A DNA stretch of 45,632 bases from Candidatus Gastranaerophilales bacterium (GCA_944323255.1 CALURU010000018.1:1-45632); one strand, 5' to 3'. Positions 1 through 8,791 are shown, numbered from the stretch's first letter. The notes: generated from the sequence alone by a model not told the origin. Made by a program: numbers and translations.

Positions 1-2
1 TA

Positions 3-113
3 CCCCCTCCCGGGGTAAATGAAATCAAGTTTGATGTGAAATTACGAGCCATACGCAAGCTGAGGGGCGAGGGAAAGTGGTATGGCTGGATGATTAACTT
101 TATAGGTGGGTAA
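3..113 (+). CDS. C-terminal end of an unidentified protein (partial)
   Basis: This frame stays open from the left edge for 36 codons and ends in TAA, while the other two plus-strand frames stop almost at once. The visible tail contains the segments EIKFDVKLRAI and WYGWMINFIGG. The alternation of hydrophobic and basic residues recalls the last strands of a PilZ-type beta barrel, but that is only an impression. It is not the C terminus of HrcA, which often precedes grpE. The gap to grpE is 85 bases. Confidence 0.35.
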   Translation, partial: PPPGVNEIKFDVKLRAIRKLRGEGKWYGWMINFIGG

Positions 114-198
114 AATATTAAAAAAAAATAAACTTTACCCTCTTATGGGATTTGATGACATATAATTGTTGTATAATAATATTTATAAGGGGGCAATT

Positions 199-819
199 AT
201 GAAAAATCCATTCAAAGGGACAAATGAAGATATAAAAGATGAAAATATTTCTGAAAACGATTCAAAAATAGATGAAGGTGTGGACGAAGAAGTTAAAGCC
301 GATGAAGAAAAGCTTGCTGCAGAAAATTCTGAAGCTGAGCTGAAAGAAAATCTTGAGGGCAATAACGAACAGAAAAATTCGCTTCAAGAAAAATATGATA
401 CATTGAATAACCAATATATTCGACTTGCAGCAGATTTTGATAATTACAGAAAACGTCATGAACAGGAAAGAGAAGCACTGTTAAAATATGGCGCTGAAAA
501 TACTTTAAAGAAAATGATTGAAGTTCTGGATAATTTTGAAAGAGGTCGTAAAGCAATTGAAACAGTTGAAGATTGCGAAAAAGTGAAAGAGTGCTATAAT
601 TTAGCTTATAAGAATTTTACTGATGTTCTTACAAAAGCAGGTTTGGAAACTATTAAGGCTGAAGGTGAACAGTTTGATCCAAATTTCCATGAAGCGGTTA
701 TGCAGACCCCTACATCAGAAAAGCCGGAACACACCATAATTGCAGAACTTCAAAAGGGATATAAATTAGGTGACAAAGTACTTAGACCTACACTGGTCAA
801 TGTTGCAGTAGCAGAATAG
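199..819 (+). CDS. grpE: GrpE, nucleotide exchange factor for DnaK
   Basis: GrpE releases ADP from the Hsp70 chaperone DnaK in the cytoplasm. The 206-residue protein has the family layout: an acidic, low-complexity N-terminal third, a long dimerising helix (segment [11 protein letters not shown] and following), then the beta domain with FDPNFHEAV and the closing [14 protein letters not shown] signature. The ATG at 199 is chosen because a strong AAGGGGG ribosome site lies at 187-193; an in-frame ATG/TTG 33 bases upstream has none. dnaJ follows directly, but dnaK is absent between them and no CIRCE heat-shock operator is visible upstream, so HrcA-type control is not supported here. Confidence 0.97.
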   Translation: MKNPFKGTNEDIKDENISENDSKIDEGVDEEVKADEEKLAAENSEAELKENLEGNNEQKNSLQEKYDTLNNQYIRLAADFDNYRKRHEQEREALLKYGAENTLKKMIEVLDNFERGRKAIETVEDCEKVKECYNLAYKNFTDVLTKAGLETIKAEGEQFDPNFHEAVMQTPTSEKPEHTIIAELQKGYKLGDKVLRPTLVNVAVAE

Positions 820-845
820 TGCAATTAAAAGGAAATAGAATAGCA

Positions 846-1973
846 ATGAGTGATTATTATGAAATATTAGGCATTGAAAGAACGGCCTCAAAAGAAGAAA
901 TTAAGTCAGCATTTAGGAAAATGGCAAGGAAATGGCATCCGGATGTTAACAAAGCGCCTGAAGCAGAGGCTAAATTTAAAGAACTGGGAAAAGCTTATGA
1001 AACATTAATGGATGACGATAAAAGAGCAACGTACGACAGGTTCGGTGAAGATGGCTTGAAAAATGCCGGATTTAACACGCAAGGACCTTTTGCCTCCGGT
1101 TTTGGTGATTTGGATGAAGTATTTAATTCTTTCTTTGGTGGCTTCGGTTTTGGCGGTGGGAGCAGAAAGCCTGATCCAAATGCTCCGCAAAGAGGTGATG
1201 ATTTACGGCTTGATATTGAAATAGAATTTGAAGAAGCTGTATTTGGCATGACAAAAGAAATTAAAATTGATCACCTTGAAACTTGTTCTTCATGCAAAGG
1301 CTCCGGTGCCAAAGAAGGTGCAAAACCGGAAGTGTGTAAAACTTGCGGAGGTTCAGGTTCTATTCAGCAAACTACAAGAACTGTGCTGGGACACTTTACT
1401 CAAATTGTTACATGTCCACATTGTCATGGGAAAGGTACTGTGATTTCAAACCCTTGTCCGGATTGTCATGGTGAAGGCAGAACAACTGTCGAAAAGAAAA
1501 TTGAATTAAAAATCCCTGCAGGTGTCGATAATGGCTCTAGAATGAGGCTCTCTCACGAAGGTGATGCCGGTATTAATGGCGGTGTTGCTGGTGATTTGTA
1601 TGTTGTAATACATGTTAAGCCGTCTCTATACTTTAAACGTGATGGAATTAATGTGTATACTAAACTTGAATTATCTCCTGCACAAGCTGCTCTTGGTGAT
1701 ATAGTAAAAATCAGAACTTTGGATGGTGAAAAAGAGGTTTCCATTCCTGCCGGAATTCAAAATGGTGAAAGTGTAAAAATTCGTGGTGCAGGTGTCCCAA
1801 ATCTCTCAAAGCCTGCACTAAGAGGGGAACATATTGTTGTTGTGAGTATTAAAACCCCTACGCATTTGTCTAATGATGAAAAGATTCTATATCAAAAACT
1901 ATATGAAATTCAGATGGGGCGAATAAAAGCAAAGGGTACTGTAAAAGAACGTATAAAAGGTGTTTTTAAATAA
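846..1973 (+). CDS. dnaJ: DnaJ, Hsp40 co-chaperone
   Basis: DnaJ delivers unfolded clients to DnaK and stimulates its ATPase. All class I parts are present in 375 residues: a J domain with HPD at residues 31-33, a Gly/Phe-rich linker at about 75-105, four CxxCxGxG zinc motifs starting at Cys147 ([32 protein letters not shown]), and the C-terminal beta-sandwich substrate domains. The ATG at 846 gives the canonical [10 protein letters not shown] start; a GTG at 819 overlapping the grpE stop would add nine residues not typical of the family. It is probably co-transcribed with grpE. Confidence 0.97.
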   Translation: MSDYYEILGIERTASKEEIKSAFRKMARKWHPDVNKAPEAEAKFKELGKAYETLMDDDKRATYDRFGEDGLKNAGFNTQGPFASGFGDLDEVFNSFFGGFGFGGGSRKPDPNAPQRGDDLRLDIEIEFEEAVFGMTKEIKIDHLETCSSCKGSGAKEGAKPEVCKTCGGSGSIQQTTRTVLGHFTQIVTCPHCHGKGTVISNPCPDCHGEGRTTVEKKIELKIPAGVDNGSRMRLSHEGDAGINGGVAGDLYVVIHVKPSLYFKRDGINVYTKLELSPAQAALGDIVKIRTLDGEKEVSIPAGIQNGESVKIRGAGVPNLSKPALRGEHIVVVSIKTPTHLSNDEKILYQKLYEIQMGRIKAKGTVKERIKGVFK

Positions 1974-2020
1974 TTAAAATTATGGTAAAATATCTAATAT
2001 CAAAATACGTTGGAGAGATG

Positions 2021-3460
2021 ATGCGGAAGCTTTTTTTATTTTTTGTAATGTTATTTTTCTGTTGCACTGCTGTAAATGCTGCAAAGATTCCTGACGGAGT
2101 GCGTGACTATATATTACAAAAGATACCGCAGGCAGATATACGTTTTGACGGTGTAATAATATTCCCGGATAATACGATTTATCTTCCACTTTATCCGTCT
2201 TTATTTTCCGATGTTTCTAAAATTCAAATAAAAGAGTCATATCCGGCTAAGCAGGATTTGAAACAAGAACCGGATGTCGTAATTTTTAATAATGACTTTG
2301 TGTTAATGAAAGTTTTAACAGATGGTGAAGGTCATAGAACGGTTTTGCATATGCCAAATCCACCGTTACAAGTAAGAACAGGACTTCTTCCTCAGGACAT
2401 GCTCGTACCAAGCGGTTTGATTATTCCGGAAAATATCAAGGGTATTATTGGTAATTTGAAAATTGATACAAAGAATGAGGATATGATTCGTGTCGAAAAT
2501 AGCGATTCTTATGAAGATTTTCTGGCTGAAAATGAACCGGATACTCCGCAAAGTTTAATTGCACAGCTAAAAAATAAAGTTCTTTTCGTGACAACAAATT
2601 ATTCAAAAAATATTCAAGTTGTTTCTCCGGCTAAAGCTGTTCCAAATTACTCATTAGCTCAAAAATCTATCCCAATAGATATTGAAGCTGTTAATAACGG
2701 GAAATTTTTACTGGTAACAACATATGACAGACCGTTTGTAGATGTCATTTCTGTTGCAGATTCAAGATTCATTAAACAAATAAATGTATCTTCGAATCCG
2801 GAAGAAATTCTTTTGGATGAAGCCAATAATAAAGCTTACGTTACTTCACCTACTGCTTCAACAATATTTGTTATTGACTTAAAGACCATGTCACTTGTTC
2901 AAAAAATTAAGGTGAATGGTTATTGTGAAAAGCTTTTGCTAAGCGAAGATAAACTGTTTTATGTAGATAAATTAAAGAATGAAATATGGGCAATAGAACT
3001 CAATAATCAGTATGAGTTGAAGGATATTGGGTTATTTCCAAATGTTTCAGCTTTAGCTTTTGCAAATAATAAATTATACTTATCAAGTAGAACAAAGAGT
3101 CGTGTAGCTATAATTGACTATTCTACTATGGGCTTAATTAATGAATTTACAACAGTTAATAAACCTATTGCAATGTTGAAATATGACAAATTCATTTATG
3201 TATTAGGTGCTCAAAATAATGAAATACAAAAAATTAATTCTGACAATGATCAGGTGCAGGAAGTTATAGCGTTAGGGACAAATGGTTTTTCTTCTGGTTT
3301 TAAAGTAATTGATAACTCTTCGTTAGCTGTAATTAACGATATAAAAAATAATCAATATTCAATTTTTGATCTTGCTAAGGGTAAGTTACTTAAAACTTAT
3401 AAGATGAATGTGCCTATAAAATCAATCGTAATAACAAACAAAGTCGATTTATTTGATTAG
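2021..3460 (+). CDS. Secreted YncE/NHL-like beta-propeller protein, function unknown
   Basis: The 479-residue product begins with a classical signal peptide (MRKLFLFFVM, then a hydrophobic core ending near VNAA, about residues 1-20), so it should be periplasmic or outer-surface. From about residue 190 onward it is built of repeated beta-strand units such as AYVTSPTAS-TIFVIDLKTM and LYLSSRTKSRVAIIDYSTM, the pattern of YncE/surface-antigen-type propellers that bind ligands or partners. Residues 20-180 have no recognisable domain. The start follows a GGAGAG site at 2012-2017; two adjacent ATGs (2018, 2021) are possible. It lies 47 bases behind dnaJ and 9 bases before the methyltransferase gene, so one operon is likely. 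Confidence 0.8.
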   Translation: MRKLFLFFVMLFFCCTAVNAAKIPDGVRDYILQKIPQADIRFDGVIIFPDNTIYLPLYPSLFSDVSKIQIKESYPAKQDLKQEPDVVIFNNDFVLMKVLTDGEGHRTVLHMPNPPLQVRTGLLPQDMLVPSGLIIPENIKGIIGNLKIDTKNEDMIRVENSDSYEDFLAENEPDTPQSLIAQLKNKVLFVTTNYSKNIQVVSPAKAVPNYSLAQKSIPIDIEAVNNGKFLLVTTYDRPFVDVISVADSRFIKQINVSSNPEEILLDEANNKAYVTSPTASTIFVIDLKTMSLVQKIKVNGYCEKLLLSEDKLFYVDKLKNEIWAIELNNQYELKDIGLFPNVSALAFANNKLYLSSRTKSRVAIIDYSTMGLINEFTTVNKPIAMLKYDKFIYVLGAQNNEIQKINSDNDQVQEVIALGTNGFSSGFKVIDNSSLAVINDIKNNQYSIFDLAKGKLLKTYKMNVPIKSIVITNKVDLFD

Positions 3461-3469
3461 AAGGTAAAG

Positions 3470-4036
3470 ATGGATATTGTTTTTGATGAAGTTACAACTG
3501 AAGTTTTAAGTGAATTGGAAAAGACTCAAAAAAGTTTTTGGAATATTCCAAGAACTACGGGTATTCTTTTGAATATGTTTATTAAGATGATGAATGCCAA
3601 AAGTGCTTTAGAAATAGGAACTTCAAATGGTTATTCAGGTATATGGATTGCAAAAGCATTAAAGGAAACGGGTGGGCGTTTAACAACAATTGAATATTAT
3701 GATAAACGTCAGAGTATAGCTATTGAGAATTTTAAAAAATGTGGTCTTATGGACTTGGTAAGACCTTTGCAAGGTTCTGCCTGTGATATTTTAGAAGTAC
3801 TTGATATTTCAGAAAAGTTTGATTTTGTGTTTATTGATGCAAATAAAAGGGAATATGTTAAATATTTTGAGTTGGTAAAGCCGCATTTAACGCAAAAAGC
3901 TATGATTGTAGCTGATAATATTACTTCTCATGCAGAAAAGGTTCAAACATTTATAGATGCAGTTGATGCCGATGAAGAATTTCAATACACAATTGTTGAT
4001 GTTCCTGGCGGAATTTTAACAGCATATCGCAATTAA
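3470..4036 (+). CDS. SAM-dependent O-methyltransferase (caffeoyl-CoA/catechol OMT-like)
   Basis: A 188-residue cytoplasmic methyltransferase. Motif I reads ALEIGTSNGYSGIWIA (residues 46-61), followed by an acidic residue in TTIEYYD that would bind the SAM ribose, and FDFVFIDANK (about 118-127) matching the metal-binding region of class I O-methyltransferases. Length is slightly short of the usual 200-220. The substrate cannot be deduced. The ATG follows an AAGG site. Its stop codon overlaps by four bases the stop of the convergent sigma factor gene. Confidence 0.85.
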   Translation: MDIVFDEVTTEVLSELEKTQKSFWNIPRTTGILLNMFIKMMNAKSALEIGTSNGYSGIWIAKALKETGGRLTTIEYYDKRQSIAIENFKKCGLMDLVRPLQGSACDILEVLDISEKFDFVFIDANKREYVKYFELVKPHLTQKAMIVADNITSHAEKVQTFIDAVDADEEFQYTIVDVPGGILTAYRN

Positions 4037-4722
4037 TAATCATTCCTGCCTTTAGATTTTAGGTATTCACGTATTTGATTTAAAGAAAACTGTATTATTC
4101 TAGTGATTCTTGATGGTGAAAGCCCAACCATTGTAGCAATATCTTTAGCTTGCATATTCCTGTAAAAACGATATTCAACAACTGTACGTTCTTTTTGCGG
4201 AAGTTTTGCAATAGCTTGTTTTATAAGCCTGCTCATTTCAATAATTTCAGCTTTCTCATCCGGCATAGCTGACGGATCCTTAATAAAATCAAACGGAGAT
4301 GCATTGTCAGTTGCTGCTGCAGCTAAGCCATCTATTGATAATATTGTTTCATAAACAGCTTCTCTAACTTTTGTTGGTGATATCGCAAATCCCATATCTT
4401 CTGAATTGTCATCACCTAAATTTATAGTATCTGTAACAGCACTATTATCATTGTCATCTTTTTTATGTTTTAGGGTATACCATTTATAACGATGTCTTAA
4501 TTCATTTCTGATAGCCCATTTTACTGCAGTAGCAATATATGCATCATTATATCTTGCTAATTGTTCTTCGGTTTTTCCTTTAATCAAAGTTTGTACAGCA
4601 ATAACGCCTATACTAACCAGCTCTTCATATTCAATCATATGGTTAGGTACACGCTTATGCTCAACTCTTGCTACTTTTTGTACAATACCAATGTATTGTT
4701 TTATTAAAGTTTTATTATCCAT
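4033..4722 (-). CDS. RNA polymerase sigma-70 family factor, possibly FliA/sigma-28-like
   Basis: A 229-residue sigma factor. Region 2 is seen around EYEELVSIGVIAVQTLI and VKWAIRNELRHRYKW (core binding and -10 recognition). Region 4 is the helix-turn-helix LPQKERTVVEYRFYRN with MVGLSPSRITRI. The middle carries an acidic insert (KKDDNDNSAVTDT) where region 3 would be, so it is a shortened, divergent member. It lies 69 bases downstream of flhB on the same strand, which favours a role in motility or export gene expression. A perfect sigma-28 consensus promoter at 13707 would be a natural target, but the pairing is inferred. A stress or developmental sigma is the alternative. Confidence 0.88.
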   Translation of the reverse strand: MDNKTLIKQYIGIVQKVARVEHKRVPNHMIEYEELVSIGVIAVQTLIKGKTEEQLARYNDAYIATAVKWAIRNELRHRYKWYTLKHKKDDNDNSAVTDTINLGDDNSEDMGFAISPTKVREAVYETILSIDGLAAAATDNASPFDFIKDPSAMPDEKAEIIEMSRLIKQAIAKLPQKERTVVEYRFYRNMQAKDIATMVGLSPSRITRIIQFSLNQIREYLKSKGRNDY

Positions 4723-4791
4723 CTTTTCTTATTGACTAACCTGTTTCTATCTTACCTTGATTTGAATATTTTTTCAAGTTGTAAAATTCTG

Positions 4792-5859
4792 TTAACCTTG
4801 CTGATTCTTGTTTTTCAAGCCGTAAACGAATAATAGTATTTCAGCAACGGCTTTGTATAACTCTGGAGGAATTTGCTGGTTTAAGTCAACCATTCTGAAT
4901 AAAGCTCTAGCCACCGGAGCATTATCAATGACAGGAACGTTATATTGTATTGCGATATCTATAATCTTTTTGGCAATTAACTCTGTACCCTTTGCTGTTA
5001 GCGTCGGAGATTGCATCGTTTCAGCATCATATTTAAGTGCGCAGGCAACATGGGTTGGATTTCTTACGACAAAATCTGCTTCAGGAACGGAATCCATTGC
5101 ACCTTGCTGAAGCATTTGCATACGCCTTTGTCTCAAAGCCGCTTTTACGTGGGGATCTCCTTCAGAGTTCTTGTATTCATCCTTTATTTCTTTGAAAGAC
5201 ATTTTCTGGTCTTTTAAAAATTTCCATTTTGTAACCCCATAGTCAGCTGCTGCAATAATCAAAAACGCAATACAGGCTTTGTAGATGAATTCAACGACTA
5301 ATTTCCCAAACTCAATCATTACTGCAAAATTGTTATCAATTGCTGCAAGCATTAATATACTTTCAAGATGGTCTTTATAAACGCTCCATCCAACAAGACC
5401 TAAAATGGTAACTTTTACAATATTTTTACCTAGTTCAAATAAAGTTTTTACCTGAAACAGGTTCTTAAAATATTTTGTTGGATTTAGCTTATCTAGTTTT
5501 GGAACCAGTGGGGCTGTCGCAACCAGAGGTCCAACTTGAATAAAATCACCTATAATAGATACAAAAGCTGCTACAACCAGAATAGAGCCAATAATTGCAA
5601 CTGTAGGAATTAGTGTTACAGTCAGAATATATGGATATCCTACTGTCGAGAGGTGTTGATTTGGAATCTGTTCATACAATGCTCCGAAAAGTCCTACAAT
5701 CAGTTTCCATATAATCGGCGCAAGCATATTTATGAATGTAAACATAACAAGTAGAGACAGTGCTACTGACACGTCTTTCGACTTTACAACCTGCCCTTCT
5801 TTTCTAGCTCTTTCTAACTTCTGAGGCGTGGCGTCAAATTGTTTATCTTCATCACCCAT
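4792..5859 (-). CDS. flhB: FlhB/SctU-family type III export switch protein
   Basis: FlhB is the inner-membrane export-gate protein that switches substrate class in flagellar type III secretion. The 355-residue product has the signature N terminus ATPQKLERARKEGQVVKS, four hydrophobic membrane spans (about 30-60, 75-108, 145-170, 185-208), a basic cytoplasmic linker, and the self-cleaving NPTH motif at residues 267-270, followed by the usual cytoplasmic domain (CALKYDAE, PVIDNAPVARALF). NPTH rather than a variant suggests an active switch. No other flagellar or injectisome gene is in this window, so the rest of the apparatus must lie elsewhere. The start follows a weak CAGGT-type site. Confidence 0.93.
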   Translation of the reverse strand: MGDEDKQFDATPQKLERARKEGQVVKSKDVSVALSLLVMFTFINMLAPIIWKLIVGLFGALYEQIPNQHLSTVGYPYILTVTLIPTVAIIGSILVVAAFVSIIGDFIQVGPLVATAPLVPKLDKLNPTKYFKNLFQVKTLFELGKNIVKVTILGLVGWSVYKDHLESILMLAAIDNNFAVMIEFGKLVVEFIYKACIAFLIIAAADYGVTKWKFLKDQKMSFKEIKDEYKNSEGDPHVKAALRQRRMQMLQQGAMDSVPEADFVVRNPTHVACALKYDAETMQSPTLTAKGTELIAKKIIDIAIQYNVPVIDNAPVARALFRMVDLNQQIPPELYKAVAEILLFVYGLKNKNQQG

Positions 5860-5947
5860 TGGTTACCTGTTGGATTTTCTACAATATAATTCTATCATAA
5901 AATGAAGGTTTATAGTACAATCTTTTGTATATAAGGAGTTGAAAACT

Positions 5948-6244
5948 ATGAAAAGAATTTTATTCATATTATTAACTGTTTTATCAATTACAGCTGCTGT
6001 ATTTGCTTTTATGTATTTGTCCGGTGCGAGGGCGGAATTAATTCTTTTTGTTCTAGGCGGATTCTGTGGTATATTCTTAATGAATCTGGTAGTCATGTCA
6101 AAAAATAATAAAATTAATTCTTATGCCAGAGAGCTGGAAAAAGAATCAATCATTTCCAATGAAAGTTCTTCAAAGGTCAAGGTTTTAGAGTCAAAAATCG
6201 AAGTTTTAGAGAAGGCTCTTGAGAATGCTTTAAAAAATAAGTAG
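5948..6244 (+). CDS. Small LapA-like membrane protein with coiled-coil tail
   Basis: A 98-residue protein with two adjacent hydrophobic helices (about residues 3-22 and 31-52) and a charged heptad-like tail (SSKVKVLESKIEVLEKALE). This architecture matches the LapA-like/DUF1049 group of inner-membrane proteins, but sequence similarity cannot be confirmed here. The ATG at 5948 sits 9 bases after AAGGAG (5933-5938); an in-frame TTG at 5939 is too close. It is transcribed away from flhB, so the 88-base gap must carry divergent promoters. Confidence 0.65.
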   Translation: MKRILFILLTVLSITAAVFAFMYLSGARAELILFVLGGFCGIFLMNLVVMSKNNKINSYARELEKESIISNESSSKVKVLESKIEVLEKALENALKNK

Positions 6245-6363
6245 TGTATTGTAAACAATTGTATCTTTGTGATGTTAAGAATATTGACATCGTTTAGGTA
6301 CATATAATACGATTGTTTTGTAATTATTCTAGCAGGCTAAAAATGAGATTAGATTTTTTTAAA

Positions 6364-6428
6364 GCAGGTTATACTATTGTTCCGCTATCGGGGAGGCGGA
6401 CATATTCAATGGTTGGTATAATTTCTGC
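6364..6428 (+). promoter_or_regulatory. Long imperfect hairpin in the leader of the AAA ATPase gene
   Basis: Four nested complementary blocks pair in order: GCAG 6364-6367 with CTGC 6425-6428, TTATAC 6369-6374 with GTATAA 6416-6421, ATTG 6376-6379 with CAAT 6407-6410, and TCCGC 6381-6385 with GCGGA 6396-6400. That makes 19 base pairs interrupted by small bulges around a 10-base G-rich loop. No uridine run follows, so it is not a simple terminator. It may be a cis-regulatory RNA; no known riboswitch class was recognised. Confidence 0.45.
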
Positions 6429-6453
6429 AATGATATTAGTACAACAAAGATAA
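6409..6453 (+). CDS. Possible 14-residue leader peptide
   Basis: A short reading frame MVGIISAMILVQQR begins 12 bases after GGGGAGG (6390-6396), a ribosome-site-like run located in the loop of the hairpin above. The same frame extends back to an ATG at 6343 (36 codons) without a clear ribosome site. It ends 15 bases before the AAA ATPase gene. A translated leader whose ribosome site is exposed or hidden by the hairpin is possible, but the evidence is thin. Confidence 0.2.
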   Translation: MVGIISAMILVQQR

Positions 6454-6468
6454 GAATGGAGTATTAGT

Positions 6469-7629
6469 ATGATTCAACCAATAAGACCAGCAATTCATAA
6501 TAAAAATTACAACTGTAGCAAATCTATAAATTTTAAGAATTCCGATATATTACAAACTAATTCAAATGTTGATGCGGGAAAATCTGATTTAGTACAATAT
6601 CTTGAGTCAAAAGATAAACAAGAGAAGCAAAACCAAATTTTATTAGGAAGTGCTTCTCTATTTTTAACTGCGGCAACTTTAGGGGTGTTATTTATACGTG
6701 GTAAAAATGTCCGCTCAAAAGTACCTAAAGTTAAGACGGAAAATCTTGCAGGGTTTAAATCATTGAAAAATGATGCAGATATTCCAACGATATCGACCTG
6801 CAAAAGTATTAATACAAAATTAAGAGAATTTTTGCAAAACCAGATTGATTTTGCAAAAGCAAAGCCGGAAGATATTGCGCATGCAGGAAGCCCAGAGGAT
6901 GCCAAACGTTTAATGCTTTATGGGGCACCAGGTTCTGGGAAATCTTTTTTTGCTAAAGTATATGCTAAATCTTTAGATGCTGAGTATAAAGAAATCAAGT
7001 ATTCTGACTTAAATTCGGAGTGGACTGGCGAACATTTGGAGAATATAAAAAATTGCTTCGAAAATATTATAGCAACAGCTCAAAAGGATGATAAAAAGAA
7101 ATTTGTGGTTGTGTTAAACGAGATAGACTCTATGGTATTACCGATAGAAAGAGTTGCGAGAGGTGATGGCGGTCACTCTGCATTTAAGGTAGAAGAACGT
7201 TCAGTATTTTTAAATTATCTTGATGAAGTTGCAAATAAGGCTCCTAATGTAACAATTATTGGCACTACAAATGTTTCTCCTAAGAATAAAGGACTTGATG
7301 GTGCTGCAATGAGCCGGTTTAAAAACATTATGGAAGTCTCTTATCCGGATAAGAAATGCTTATATGAAGCAATGAATGAGCATTTATCAGCAATGGGTGA
7401 AGGTAAAGAATTTATAGATTCAAACAAAGACAAGTTAAAAGAGTTTGCTGCCCTTATGGAGAAAAGAGGTTGTTCATACAGAGATTTGAATAATATTGCA
7501 AATGCATCAAAAAGTTATTACTTAAAAGATTATGTAAATGATAAAAATACAAAATTTAGTATTGAATATTTGGATAAGGCTCAAAAATCAATCGAGGTTA
7601 CAGATGGCGAGCTGGCTGGTGTCATTTGA
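6469..7629 (+). CDS. Membrane-linked AAA ATPase with altered Walker B
   Basis: A 386-residue protein with one transmembrane helix at about 56-76 and an FtsH-like AAA module. Walker A is GAPGSGKS (152-159), the Walker B block is VVVLNEID (213-220), sensor 1 is the Asn of GTTN (268), and a likely arginine finger is in MSRF (283). In Walker B the usual Asp that coordinates magnesium is Asn217, while the catalytic Glu218 is kept, so ATP turnover may be changed. There is no protease domain as in FtsH. The N terminus has the element SINFKN, like NVNFKG in the next gene. The start follows TGGAG at 6457-6461. The partner or substrate is unknown. Confidence 0.85.
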   Translation: MIQPIRPAIHNKNYNCSKSINFKNSDILQTNSNVDAGKSDLVQYLESKDKQEKQNQILLGSASLFLTAATLGVLFIRGKNVRSKVPKVKTENLAGFKSLKNDADIPTISTCKSINTKLREFLQNQIDFAKAKPEDIAHAGSPEDAKRLMLYGAPGSGKSFFAKVYAKSLDAEYKEIKYSDLNSEWTGEHLENIKNCFENIIATAQKDDKKKFVVVLNEIDSMVLPIERVARGDGGHSAFKVEERSVFLNYLDEVANKAPNVTIIGTTNVSPKNKGLDGAAMSRFKNIMEVSYPDKKCLYEAMNEHLSAMGEGKEFIDSNKDKLKEFAALMEKRGCSYRDLNNIANASKSYYLKDYVNDKNTKFSIEYLDKAQKSIEVTDGELAGVI

Positions 7630-7708
7630 TATTATAATAAATAGTTAAATAGTATTATTGAAATATATATAACTTTGTTCTAACATGCAAATATATTGGA
7701 GGTGTGTG

Positions 7709-8029
7709 ATGAGAGTAGGTTCTGTATCCGGTGTGTACTATAAAAATACGACCCCATGTCAAAAGACAAATGTAAAAAACAAAGCAACAGGTACGGCGTC
7801 AGGCAAATCAGTCAATGTCAATTTTAAAGGCAAGTTCGGACAAATTGTTGGTGGAGCCATAGGAACAGGTGCTGTTTTAGTAGCATCTTTTGTAGCAGCA
7901 CCAGCTGCGGCATGTCTTGCTGGCGCTGGGTTGATTATCGGACTTGTTGGCGGTGATGTTGCTGAAGATGCTATTAATAAAGAGGGTGAGTTCAAAAAAA
8001 AAGACAATGATGACAAAAAGGATAAGTAA
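7709..8029 (+). CDS. Small glycine-rich membrane protein, function unknown
   Basis: A 106-residue protein: a polar N terminus with NVNFKGKFG (residues 36-44), a glycine/alanine-rich hydrophobic stretch from about 45 to 82 with GxxxG-type spacing, and a highly charged Lys/Asp tail. The hydrophobic part may form one or two packed helices, as in glycine-zipper proteins. The ATG at 7709 has a GGAGG site at 7698-7702; an upstream ATG lacks one. It may be co-transcribed with the AAA ATPase gene 79 bases upstream. No named family was recognised. Confidence 0.7.
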   Translation: MRVGSVSGVYYKNTTPCQKTNVKNKATGTASGKSVNVNFKGKFGQIVGGAIGTGAVLVASFVAAPAAACLAGAGLIIGLVGGDVAEDAINKEGEFKKKDNDDKKDK

Positions 8030-8112
8030 TTCATCTGTACGATTTATTGCATACGTCTTTACTTTATTATAAAATAACTTTATTACATAAGTTATAATAA
8101 AGGAAGAGATGT

Positions 8113-8727
8113 ATGACAGCTGATTATAAGAAAATTTTAAGTTATGTTCCTACGGTTATAGAAGCATCTTCAAGGGGAGAAAGATCTTTTGATATTTTCT
8201 CTCGCTTGTTAAGAGAGCGAATTATCTTTTTAGGTACTGAGATTGATGATGAAGTTGCAAACTCTGTGGTAGCACAGCTTTTGCTGCTTGATAGTGAAAA
8301 TCCTGAAAAAGATATTATGTTATATATTAATTCTCCGGGAGGCGTTATAACTTCTGGAATGTCAATTTATGATACGATGAATCTTATAAAAGCTGATGTG
8401 CAGACAATTTGTCTTGGTGAAGCTGCGTCAATGGGAGCATTTTTGCTTTCTGCCGGAGCAAAAGGCAAAAGAATGGCTCTCCCTAGTGCAAGAATTATGA
8501 TTCACCAACCGTTAGGCGGTGCAAAGGGTCAGGCAACTGATATAGAGCTGGAAGCTAAAGAAATTTTACGAATGAAAGATATGTTAATAGGTATTATGGC
8601 TGAAAATTCCGGTCAATCTTTCGAAAAGGTAAAAGAGGATTGTGAAAGAGATCATTACCTTTCAGCAGCAGAAGCTGTTGAGTATGGTTTGATTGACAAA
8701 GTTGTAACATCAGCATCTGCAGAATAA
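8113..8727 (+). CDS. clpP: ClpP, proteolytic subunit of ATP-dependent Clp protease
   Basis: ClpP forms the tetradecameric serine protease chamber that degrades proteins fed by ClpX or ClpA/C. The 204-residue sequence has the complete catalytic triad: Ser106 in GEAASMGAF, His131 in [10 protein letters not shown] and Asp180 in CERDHYLSA. The oxyanion-region INSPGG and the C-terminal EAVEYGLID are also canonical. AGGAAG lies six bases before the ATG. The usual partner clpX does not follow: a strong terminator and then metK do. Confidence 0.97.
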   Translation: MTADYKKILSYVPTVIEASSRGERSFDIFSRLLRERIIFLGTEIDDEVANSVVAQLLLLDSENPEKDIMLYINSPGGVITSGMSIYDTMNLIKADVQTICLGEAASMGAFLLSAGAKGKRMALPSARIMIHQPLGGAKGQATDIELEAKEILRMKDMLIGIMAENSGQSFEKVKEDCERDHYLSAAEAVEYGLIDKVVTSASAE

Positions 8728-8762
8728 CAGAATAAGATAATATGAGATATATTTTGAATGTA

Positions 8763-8790
8763 ACGGGAAAAATATTTTTTCCCGTTTTTT
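8763..8790 (+). terminator. Rho-independent terminator of clpP
   Basis: A 10-bp stem (ACGGGAAAAA at 8763-8772 with its complement at 8776-8785) is followed by a run of T. It separates clpP from the metK promoter that begins two bases later. Confidence 0.9.
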
Positions 8791-8791
8791 G

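Noticed and set aside
1..198. CIRCE heat-shock operator ahead of grpE
   Set aside because: No TTAGCACTC inverted repeat is present; TATAAT-like boxes exist but with a poor -35.
6284..6308. TTGACA followed by TATAAT ahead of the AAA ATPase gene
   Set aside because: The spacer is only 13 bases, too short for a sigma-70 promoter.
8093..8098. TATAAT just before clpP
   Set aside because: Transcription from it would begin after the AGGAAG ribosome site, and no -35 box is at the right distance.
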